From DASUGM01 sp036274055 (GTDB lineage Bacteria > Acidobacteriota > Vicinamibacteria > Vicinamibacterales > SCN-69-37): a stretch of DNA of 12,026 bases. The DNA is taken from the NCBI GenBank assembly GCA_036274055.1, contig DASUGM010000055.1, forward strand, positions 1 through 12,026. The letters run 5' to 3'. The notes under the pieces are model-generated. The model was given only the letters and a program-made list of their open reading frames with translations, ran no database searches and was not told where the DNA came from. A program made the position numbers and the translations under genes. Below, piece after piece: positions 6,135 through 12,026 of this stretch (within the stretch, counting starts at the first letter, position 1; each line of letters starts with the position of its first letter).

Positions 6135-6168
6135 CGCCGATTATAGAATTAGGGTTTCGGCGACTCCC
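6135..6168. promoter_or_regulatory. Compact divergent promoter region, HAD gene / ileS
   Basis: Only 34 bp separate the HAD GTG from the ileS ATG. An AT-rich island holds overlapping -10 elements on both strands: exact TATAAT leftward (6145-6140) and TAGAAT (6144-6149) or TATAGA (6142-6147) rightward. Leftward transcription would start at or next to the HAD GTG (leaderless). Rightward transcription would leave roughly 12 nt before the ileS ATG, with no Shine-Dalgarno visible. No T-box leader or other tRNA-sensing structure fits in this space. Confidence 0.55.
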
Positions 6169-8952
6169 ATGCGCGACTGGAAAGACACTCTCAATCTTCC
6201 GCGGACCGGGTTCCCCATGAAGGCGAACCTCCCCGCCACCGAACCGGCGACGATTGCGCGCTGGGACGCGATGGGTCTGTCCGAGGAGATTCGCCGGCAT
6301 CGCGCCGGGCGCCCGCGGTTTGTCCTCCACGACGGCCCGCCCTACGCCAACGGCGAGATCCACATCGGCCACGCCCTGAACAAGATCCTCAAGGACGTGG
6401 TCGTCAAATCACGATCGATGCTCGGCTTCGACGCGCCCTACGTCCCGGGCTGGGACTGCCATGGCCTGCCGATCGAGCTGAACGTCGAAAAAGAGCTCGG
6501 CCCGGCGGCGAAGGATCGCGATCGCGCCGAGTTCCGGCGTGCCTGCCGCGCCTTCGCGGCCAGGTTCGTGGACTCGCAGCGCAACGACTTCAAGCGGCTC
6601 GGCATCCTCGGCAACTGGGACGATCCGTATCTGACGATGAAGCCGGCCTATCAGGCGGCGATCGTCCGCGCCCTCGGCAAGTTCGTCGCCCGCGGCCTGG
6701 TCTACAAAGGGAAGAAGCCGGTCTACTGGTGCCTGCGCGATCGCACGGCGCTCGCCGAGGCCGAAGTCGAGTACGACGATCACACGTCGCCGTCGATCTA
6801 CGTCGAGTTCCCGATCACCGCGGCGGGCCGGTCGCAGCTGACCGGACGCGTGCCGTTGATCGGCGCGCGCCCGGTGTCGGCGCTGATCTGGACCACGACC
6901 CCATGGACGATCCCGTCGAACCTGGCAATCGCCTTTCATCCCGACTACGACTACGGCGCCTACGAGGTCGAGGACCGTCTGCTGATCCTGGCGGACGCGC
7001 TCGTCGACACCGTGCGCTCGCTCACCGGCCGCGCGATCGGCGCCAAAGTCGCGTCGTTCAAGGGCGAAGTGCTGGAGGGCGTCACCTTCCGGCATCCGCT
7101 GTACGAGCGCGATTCGCTCGGCGTGCTGGCGGAGTACGTCACGCTCGAGCAAGGCACGGGCGCCGTCCACACGGCGCCGGGGCATGGCGCCGACGACTTC
7201 GCCACCGGCGTCCGTTACGGCCTCGATATCTACGCGCCGATCGGCGCCGACGGCCGTTTCCTCGCTGACGTCGGCAACGTCGCCGGCCTGAAGGTCTTCG
7301 AAGCGAACCCCGTCGTCGAGAAGGCGCTCGAGGAGCGCGGCCGGCTGTTCTTCAAGACCACGGTGCGGCATTCGTATCCGCATTGCTGGCGCTGCCATCA
7401 ACCGGTGATTTTCCTGGCGACGCCGCAGTGGTTCATCAGCATGGACGCGCTGCGTGAAACCGCGATCAGCGAGTGCAACGCCGTCCGCTGGATTCCCTCG
7501 TGGGGCCGCGAGCGGATGACGGGCATGTTCGCCAACCGGCCGGACTGGTGCATCTCGCGCCAGCGCGCCTGGGGGGTGCCGATCACGGCGCTCTCGTGCA
7601 CGGCGTGCGGGACGTCGGCGTTGACGCCGGCGATTGTCGAGCACGCCGCGAAGATCTTCGAGACCGAAAGCGCTGATGCCTGGTACGAGGGCGACGCCGC
7701 TCGCTTCGTGCCGGCGGGCCTCGCCTGCGAGCAGTGCGGCGGCACAGCGTTCGAGCGTGAACGCGACATCCTCGACGTCTGGTTCGACTCAGGCTCGAGC
7801 CAGGAGGCGGTGCTCCGCGTCCGCCCGGAACTGACCTGGCCGGCGGACATGTACCTGGAAGGTACCGATCAGTACCGCGGCTGGTTCCAGTCGTCGCTGC
7901 TCGTCGGCGTCGGCGCGCACGACGCCGCGCCGTATCGATCGGTGCTGACCCACGGTTTCGTCGTCGACGAGCAGGGCCGCAAGCAGTCGAAGTCGCTCGG
8001 CAACGTCGTCGCGCCGCAGCAGGTGATCAAGGATCACGGCGCCGAAGTGCTGCGGCTCTGGGTCTCGATGGTCGACTACAGCGACGAGATCCGGCTCGGC
8101 AAGGAAGTGATGGCGCGGACGGTCGAGGCCTATCGGAAGATCCGCAACACCTTCCGCTATCTGCTCTCGAATCTCTACGACTTCAATCCGGCCACGGATC
8201 AGGTCCCGGCGGCAAAACTCCTGGCCGTCGATCGGTTCGCGCTGGCGCGGTACGCGCGGCTGACGGCGGGCGTCCGGCAAGCCTACGAAGACTACGAGTT
8301 CCAGTCGATCTTCCACGCCGTCAACGAATTCGTCACCGTCGATCTGAGCGCGTTCTATCTCGACGTCTCGAAGGATCGCCTCTACACCTTCCGCGCCGAC
8401 GCGCTCGAGCGCCGATCGGCGCAGACCGCGCAGTACGTCATCGCCGACGGGCTGGCGCGGCTGCTCGCGCCGATTCTCTCGATCACCGCTGACGAGATCT
8501 GGGCGCATCTGCCGGGCACGCGGCCGGCGTCGATTCACGTCACCGAGTTTCCGGCCGACGCCGGCGTCTGGGCGGACGAGGCACTGGAGGCGCGCTGGCT
8601 GCGACTGCTCGAGGTCCGCACCGCGGTCAACGGCGCGCTCGAGGAGGCGCGGCAGCGCAAGGAGATCGGCAACGCCCTGTCGGCGCAGGTCACCGTGACC
8701 GCCTCGGGTGACGTCGCCGATCTGCTCGAGCAGGCGCGCGCCGACCTGCCGATGTTCTTCATCACCTCGGCGGTCGACCTGGTGCGCGATGCCGGCGACG
8801 CGCCGCTGTCGGTGGCGGTCTCGCGGGCGCCGGGCGAGAAGTGTCCGCGCTGCTGGCGCTTCGTCACCGAGACGGTTGCCGACGGCGAACTGCTCGGCTT
8901 GTGCGATCGCTGCGAAGACGCGGTGGGAGGTACGGTTGCTTCCGGAATCTGA
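6169..8952 (+). CDS. ileS: Isoleucyl-tRNA synthetase (bacterial type 1)
   Basis: 927 residues, close to E. coli IleRS. The start ATG at 6169 gives MRDWKDTLNLPRTGFPMKANL, which closely parallels the E. coli N-terminus; an in-frame ATG at 6091 would overlap the HAD gene and is not needed. The class I signature PPYANGEIHIGH has HIGH at 65-68, and the second signature is KQSKS (605-609) in place of the more usual KMSKS. The WCISRQR block and the DVWFDSG strand are present, as is the editing (CP1) insertion. The C-terminal zinc finger has C892, C895, C912 and C915, with the same 3/17/3 spacing as E. coli. Two further CxxC pairs (C477/C480 and C520/C523) lie in the catalytic-domain insertion. The enzyme charges tRNA-Ile with isoleucine. 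It heads a tightly packed operon; lspA directly downstream is a widely conserved pairing. Confidence 0.98.
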   Translation: MRDWKDTLNLPRTGFPMKANLPATEPATIARWDAMGLSEEIRRHRAGRPRFVLHDGPPYANGEIHIGHALNKILKDVVVKSRSMLGFDAPYVPGWDCHGLPIELNVEKELGPAAKDRDRAEFRRACRAFAARFVDSQRNDFKRLGILGNWDDPYLTMKPAYQAAIVRALGKFVARGLVYKGKKPVYWCLRDRTALAEAEVEYDDHTSPSIYVEFPITAAGRSQLTGRVPLIGARPVSALIWTTTPWTIPSNLAIAFHPDYDYGAYEVEDRLLILADALVDTVRSLTGRAIGAKVASFKGEVLEGVTFRHPLYERDSLGVLAEYVTLEQGTGAVHTAPGHGADDFATGVRYGLDIYAPIGADGRFLADVGNVAGLKVFEANPVVEKALEERGRLFFKTTVRHSYPHCWRCHQPVIFLATPQWFISMDALRETAISECNAVRWIPSWGRERMTGMFANRPDWCISRQRAWGVPITALSCTACGTSALTPAIVEHAAKIFETESADAWYEGDAARFVPAGLACEQCGGTAFERERDILDVWFDSGSSQEAVLRVRPELTWPADMYLEGTDQYRGWFQSSLLVGVGAHDAAPYRSVLTHGFVVDEQGRKQSKSLGNVVAPQQVIKDHGAEVLRLWVSMVDYSDEIRLGKEVMARTVEAYRKIRNTFRYLLSNLYDFNPATDQVPAAKLLAVDRFALARYARLTAGVRQAYEDYEFQSIFHAVNEFVTVDLSAFYLDVSKDRLYTFRADALERRSAQTAQYVIADGLARLLAPILSITADEIWAHLPGTRPASIHVTEFPADAGVWADEALEARWLRLLEVRTAVNGALEEARQRKEIGNALSAQVTVTASGDVADLLEQARADLPMFFITSAVDLVRDAGDAPLSVAVSRAPGEKCPRCWRFVTETVADGELLGLCDRCEDAVGGTVASGI
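8925..8930 (+). promoter_or_regulatory. Shine-Dalgarno (GGGAGG) deciding the lspA start
   Basis: GGGAGG lies inside the 3' end of ileS, 5 nt before an in-frame TTG at 8936. It is the best ribosome-binding site in the operon and favours this TTG over later in-frame GTG codons (8966, 8978, 8984, 8990), none of which has comparable upstream purines. Confidence 0.6.
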
Positions 8953-9508
8953 GGCCGGCACCGGCGTGCCGGTACCGGTGCCCGTGTCCGTGCCGACCGA
9001 GGCGGCACCGGTCCTGCAGCGCGCGGCACGGCTGTTCTGGTGGTTGAGCCTCGCGATCATCGCCGTCGACCAGATCACCAAGGAGATCGTCGTCCGCGTC
9101 CTGCCGCTCTACGAGAGCCAGACGCTGATTCCGGGCCTGATCGACTTCGTGCACGTGCGCAACGCCGGCGTCGCTTTCGGCCTGCTCAACGACGTCGAGC
9201 ATCCGCAGCGCGCGCTGATGACCAGCGTGCTGGCGCTGGTGGCGCTGGCGGGCATCGCCTTCTACGCGCGCCACATCCGTCACGAAGAACGGCTGGCGCG
9301 GGTCGGGCTGTCGCTGATTCTTGGCGGCGCGCTCGGCAACCTGATCGACCGGCTGCGTCAGGCGTACGTGATCGACTTCGTCGACGTCTACTTCCGCGGC
9401 TGGCATTTCTGGGCGTTCAACGTCGCCGACGCGGCGATCACGATTGGCGCCATCTTCGTCTTCCTGGACCTCCTGCTGGGCTCCCGACATGCATCCAATC
9501 CTGTTTGA
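8936..9508 (+). CDS. lspA: Lipoprotein signal peptidase (signal peptidase II)
   Basis: 190 residues from TTG at 8936; 172 if the GTG at 8990 is used, nearer the usual 160-170. This membrane aspartyl protease cuts prolipoprotein signal peptides just before the diacylglyceryl-cysteine. Four hydrophobic segments are visible, starting at LFWWLSLAIIAVDQITK. Family motifs are DQITK, NAGVAFG, GNLIDR with catalytic D138, and FNVADAAI with catalytic D165 (numbered from the TTG). The extra N-terminus contains the low-complexity stretch PVPVPVSVP from a GTGCC-type repeat. The gene overlaps ileS by 17 nt and lgt by 20 nt, consistent with coupled translation and joint regulation. Identity is certain; only the exact start is open. 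Confidence 0.96.
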   Translation: MLPESEAGTGVPVPVPVSVPTEAAPVLQRAARLFWWLSLAIIAVDQITKEIVVRVLPLYESQTLIPGLIDFVHVRNAGVAFGLLNDVEHPQRALMTSVLALVALAGIAFYARHIRHEERLARVGLSLILGGALGNLIDRLRQAYVIDFVDVYFRGWHFWAFNVADAAITIGAIFVFLDLLLGSRHASNPV

Positions 9509-10262
9509 CGTCTACGGCTGGCCGATCTATTCGTACGGCGTCCTGCTGGCGGCGGCGTATCTGGCGGCGCTGCAACTCGCGGTCGTGCGGGCGCGGCGGC
9601 GCGGCCTCGACGGTACCAAGATCATGGATCTCGGGATCTACCTGATCATCGCGGCGCTGGTCGGCGCCAAGCTGCTCTACCTGGTCGTCGACTTCGATCA
9701 CTTCCGGACCCAGCCGAAAGATCTGTTCTCGCTGTTCCGCGTCGGCGGCGTGTTCTACGGCGGGTTGATCTTCGCGCTGCTGGCCGCGGTCTTCCTGGTC
9801 CGGCGCTACCAGCTGCGAATCTGGACGGTCGCCGACCTGTTCGCGCCGGGCATCGCCCTCGGCCATGTCGTCGGCCGGCTCGGCTGTCTGCTCGCCGGCT
9901 GCTGTTACGGCATCCCGACCTCGCGCGCCTGGGGTATTACGTTCACCGACCAGGCCGCCGCGCTCAACTCCGGGACGCCACTCGGCGTGCCGCTGCACCC
10001 GACGCAGCTCTACGACGCCGGCGCTGAACTGCTGATCATGATCCTGCTGCTGGTCACCGAACGGCGCGGCAAGCCGTTCGAGGGGCGCACGTTCTGGCTC
10101 TACATGCTGCTCTACGCGATCTCGCGCTACATCGTCGAGATCTACCGCGGCGACGAGCGCGGCATCATCATGGGGATGGCGACGTCGCAGTTCATCTCGA
10201 TCCTGATTGTGCCGGTCGCGATCATCATGCTGCTCCGCCTGCGGAGCCGCGCCCGCGCGTAG
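9489..10262 (+). CDS. lgt: Phosphatidylglycerol-prolipoprotein diacylglyceryl transferase
   Basis: 257 residues, an integral inner-membrane enzyme with about seven hydrophobic segments. It moves the diacylglyceryl group from phosphatidylglycerol to the lipobox cysteine, the step before LspA. MHPILFDVYGWPIYSYG is a typical Lgt N-terminus. The signature GRLGCLLAGCCYG has R130 at the position of the essential E. coli R143. SRYIVEIYRGD carries the conserved C-terminal Arg region. Where E. coli has the HGGL motif (H103), this protein reads FYGGL with Y90. The cysteine-rich variant of the signature is, to my knowledge, common in acidobacterial and deltaproteobacterial homologues. The start ATG lies within the end of lspA (20-nt overlap); an in-frame ATG at 9444 would lie deeper in lspA and adds residues without homology. 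Confidence 0.93.
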   Translation: MHPILFDVYGWPIYSYGVLLAAAYLAALQLAVVRARRRGLDGTKIMDLGIYLIIAALVGAKLLYLVVDFDHFRTQPKDLFSLFRVGGVFYGGLIFALLAAVFLVRRYQLRIWTVADLFAPGIALGHVVGRLGCLLAGCCYGIPTSRAWGITFTDQAAALNSGTPLGVPLHPTQLYDAGAELLIMILLLVTERRGKPFEGRTFWLYMLLYAISRYIVEIYRGDERGIIMGMATSQFISILIVPVAIIMLLRLRSRARA

Positions 10263-10266
10263 CGGT

Positions 10267-11220
10267 ATGAGCGCGCCAGCCGCGGCGTTTCCGGTCACCT
10301 CCGCCGACGCGGGCCAGCGGCTCGATCGTTTTCTCGCCGCGCACCTGCCGGCGCTCTCGCGCTCGCAGATCCAGCGGCTGATCGAGGACGGCCACGTGAC
10401 GCTGTCGCGCGGCCGCGCCAAGCCGGGCCTGGCGATCGCCGCCGGCACCGAAATCACCGTCGTCGTCCCGCCGCCGGCGCCGTCGACCGCCGCCGCCGAG
10501 GACCTGCCGCTGACGATCCTCTACGAGGATCAGGACATCGTCGTCGTCGACAAACCGGCGGGAATGGTCGTGCATCCGGCCGCCGGGCATCGCAGCGGCA
10601 CGCTGGTCAACGCCCTGCTGCATCACATCGGCGGCCTGAGCCGGAGCGGCGGCGCCGATCGGCCGGGCATCGTGCATCGACTCGACCGCGGCACGTCGGG
10701 CGTGATGGTGATCGCGCGCAACGACGTCGCACATCGCGCGCTGTCGAAAGCGTTTCAGGAGCGCAGGATCGAGAAGCGCTACGTCGCGGTGGTGTGGGGC
10801 GCGGTCAAGGCGCTGCGCACCATCAACGTCCCGATCGGTCGCGATCCGAAGCACCGCACCCGGATGTCGTCGCGGGCGCGGCGCGTTCGCGTCGCCTCGA
10901 CGACGATCGTCTCGGTCGAGCCGATGCGCGGCGTGAGCTACATCGCGATGACAATCTCAACCGGGCGCACGCATCAGATTCGCGTCCACCTCAGCGAGCT
11001 CGGCCATCCCGTGGTCGGCGACGCGGTCTACGGCGGCGTCCGGCCCCGCTATCCGTCGCATCTGGCCTCGCTGGCTTCGCTCGAACGGCCGTTCCTGCAC
11101 GCCGAGTCGTTGACCTTCGATCACCCCGGCGACGGCCGGCGGCTGACGTTCACAGCGCCGCTGCCGCCCGATCTCGCGACCCGGCTGGCCACCCTGCGCG
11201 TACGCGCGCACAAATCATGA
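10267..11220 (+). CDS. rluD: RluA-family 23S rRNA pseudouridine synthase, RluD-like
   Basis: 317 residues. An N-terminal S4 RNA-binding domain (about 17-66) begins with GQRLDRFLAAHLPALSRSQ. The catalytic domain follows, with DKPAGMVVHP (95-104) and the RluA signature GIVHRLDRGTSG carrying the catalytic D140. The later motif GRTHQIRVHL and the VVGDAVYGG strand complete the family pattern. Size and S4 domain match RluD, which in E. coli makes the pseudouridines of 23S helix 69; RluC-like specificity cannot be excluded. The gene begins 4 nt after the lgt stop and shares ATGA with the Nudix gene. An lspA-rluD-type pairing is known in Bacillus (lspA-ylyB), which supports the assignment. The start at 10267 avoids a long overlap with lgt that an in-frame upstream ATG at 10207 would need. 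Confidence 0.9.
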   Translation: MSAPAAAFPVTSADAGQRLDRFLAAHLPALSRSQIQRLIEDGHVTLSRGRAKPGLAIAAGTEITVVVPPPAPSTAAAEDLPLTILYEDQDIVVVDKPAGMVVHPAAGHRSGTLVNALLHHIGGLSRSGGADRPGIVHRLDRGTSGVMVIARNDVAHRALSKAFQERRIEKRYVAVVWGAVKALRTINVPIGRDPKHRTRMSSRARRVRVASTTIVSVEPMRGVSYIAMTISTGRTHQIRVHLSELGHPVVGDAVYGGVRPRYPSHLASLASLERPFLHAESLTFDHPGDGRRLTFTAPLPPDLATRLATLRVRAHKS

Positions 11221-11795
11221 AAAACACACCCGCCCGTCGGTCGTCGATCACGGTGTTCAAAGGCCGCGTCTTCCACGTCGACCGCGATCTGGTCGCGCTG
11301 CCGAACGGACGCACGGTGCCGCTCGACATCGTCCGTCACCGCGGCTCGGTGGTGCTGGTGCCGCAGCCTGATCGGCAGCACGTGATTCTGATCCGGCAGT
11401 ATCGCTACGCCATCCGCAAGTGGATCTGGGAACTGCCGGCCGGCTCGCGCGACGAAAAAGAATCTGCGGCGCGCGCGGCGACGCGCGAATGCGAGGAGGA
11501 AATCGGCTGGACGCCGCGCCAGCTGACCAAGCTGGGTGAATATTTTCCGACGCCGGGATTCTGTGACGAGAAGATGACGTTTTTCCGCTGTGAAAAGCTG
11601 ACGCCGCCGAAGGGGCCGATCGCGCGTGACGCCGACGAGCAGATCGAGCCGCGCACGTTCACGCTCGAGGCGGCGTGGCGTCTCATCGCTGCCGGTCAGG
11701 TAGTCGACATGAAGACCGTTCTCGGATTAGTCTTGATTCAACGAGCGGACCGCCGCGTCTCGGGCCGGTCCGCCCGAACCAGCCGCGCCCGATGA
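11217..11795 (+). CDS. Nudix hydrolase, ADP-ribose pyrophosphatase-like
   Basis: 192 residues. The Nudix box fits exactly at G76 to W98: G, five residues, E82, seven residues, R90-E91-C92, then E94-E95 and G97-W98, with Cys and Trp at the two usually aliphatic positions. It is preceded by QYRYAIRKWIWELPAG, the motif typical of the NudF/ADP-ribose pyrophosphatase group, with an N-terminal beta domain (about 10-55) that in relatives aids dimerisation. The likely reaction is hydrolysis of ADP-ribose or another nucleoside diphosphate-sugar to AMP plus a sugar phosphate (family-level inference). The last ~20 residues are Arg/Ser-rich. The ATG overlaps the rluD stop (ATGA, 11217-11220) and the stop overlaps the next ATG (11792-11795), so translation is probably coupled on both sides. 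Confidence 0.92.
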   Translation: MKNTPARRSSITVFKGRVFHVDRDLVALPNGRTVPLDIVRHRGSVVLVPQPDRQHVILIRQYRYAIRKWIWELPAGSRDEKESAARAATRECEEEIGWTPRQLTKLGEYFPTPGFCDEKMTFFRCEKLTPPKGPIARDADEQIEPRTFTLEAAWRLIAAGQVVDMKTVLGLVLIQRADRRVSGRSARTSRAR

Positions 11796-12026
11796 CGGCA
11801 CTCTCCTTCGTCCGTCCCATCCACAAGCGGCTGACCCTGGGTCTCGCCACAATACTGTTGCTGACATCCTGCTCTGGCACCGCGACACCGCCGGCGCAAG
11901 GCGGGCCCGCTGACGCCGCCGGACGCGGCGCCGGCCGCGGTGGCGGCGGCGGCGCGGTCGCGGTGACCACCGGGACGGTTCTCGAGAAATCGATGCCGGT
12001 CAACATCCGCGTCGTCGGCAACGTCG
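11792..12026 (+). CDS. RND-type efflux periplasmic adaptor lipoprotein, 5' part
   Basis: The first 78 residues are visible; the gene runs off the right edge. The N-terminus has a lipoprotein signal peptide: basic residues near 8-13, a hydrophobic core LTLGLATILLL, and the lipobox LTSC with C27 as the predicted lipidated cysteine. A Gly/Ala/Arg-rich linker (about 28-55) leads into AVAVTTGTVLEKSMPVNIRVVGNV, the first beta strands typical of HlyD/AcrA-type membrane fusion proteins that bridge an RND pump and an outer-membrane channel. The substrate cannot be predicted, and the pump gene would be expected just beyond the window. ATGA overlap with the Nudix gene makes it part of the same operon, downstream of the two enzymes that would mature it. 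An HlyD-like adaptor of an ABC (MacA-type) system is the main alternative. Confidence 0.78.
   Translation, partial: MTALSFVRPIHKRLTLGLATILLLTSCSGTATPPAQGGPADAAGRGAGRGGGGGAVAVTTGTVLEKSMPVNIRVVGNV

Noticed and set aside
6091..6168. Upstream in-frame ATG for ileS
   Set aside because: It would add 26 residues with no IleRS similarity, overlap the divergent HAD gene and lie upstream of the only promoter-like AT-rich island. The ATG at 6169 matches the family N-terminus.
6409..7644. 411-codon open frame on the minus strand within ileS
   Set aside because: It lies opposite conserved IleRS catalytic and editing sequence, is Arg-rich and has no motif or plausible start region.
7789..9081. 430-codon open frame on the minus strand across ileS and lspA
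   Set aside because: It lies opposite unmistakable IleRS and LspA sequence, has low-complexity composition and no domain. It is a high-GC shadow.
9438..10457. 339-codon open frame on the minus strand across lgt and rluD
   Set aside because: It is antisense to two well-identified genes, and its Asp/Arg/Gln-rich composition is typical of such shadows.

Overview
This GC-rich window (several genes show strong third-position G/C bias) looks like a chromosomal segment of a soil-type bacterium, most plausibly an acidobacterium of the Vicinamibacteria kind. The clues are a cytosolic Ser/Thr kinase fused to a TolB-like domain and TPRs, a PQQ-type beta-propeller with a PQWRGP start, and very compact gene packing. 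The taxonomic call is inference; no marker gene was compared.

Layout. (1) Positions 1-643 hold the 3' end of a class V PLP-dependent aminotransferase. (2) Positions 644-3270 hold a 735-residue kinase/TolB-like/TPR gene (864-3071), bracketed by two copies in the same orientation of a ~180-bp near-perfect palindromic element (656-836 and 3074-3254). (3) A HIT-family hydrolase (3277-3618) runs convergently into a leftward group: a secreted PQQ-like beta-propeller protein (3632-4870), a MerR-family metal sensor (4932-5369) and a HAD hydrolase (5448-6134). (4) From a 34-bp divergent promoter region a rightward operon starts: ileS, lspA, lgt, an RluD-type pseudouridine synthase, a Nudix hydrolase, and the beginning of an RND-type periplasmic adaptor lipoprotein cut by the window end. 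Successive genes in this operon overlap (17, 20, 4 and 4 nt) or are 4 nt apart, which suggests translational coupling.

How the genes fit together. The operon joins protein synthesis (IleRS, 23S rRNA pseudouridylation) to lipoprotein maturation (Lgt adds the diacylglyceryl group, LspA cuts the signal peptide). Its last visible gene is itself a lipoprotein precursor with a lipobox, so it is a substrate of two enzymes encoded just upstream.

The most unusual content is the pair of palindromic elements. Each fills almost the whole gap after a stop codon. The arms are built from degenerate 8-bp units around GGGCGATC, and one stem base pair covaries between the two copies. Several genes also have a -10-like hexamer so close to the start codon that leaderless or nearly leaderless mRNAs are likely. 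There are no tRNA, rRNA, CRISPR or insertion-sequence genes that I can support. No gene-free stretch exceeds about 220 bp.
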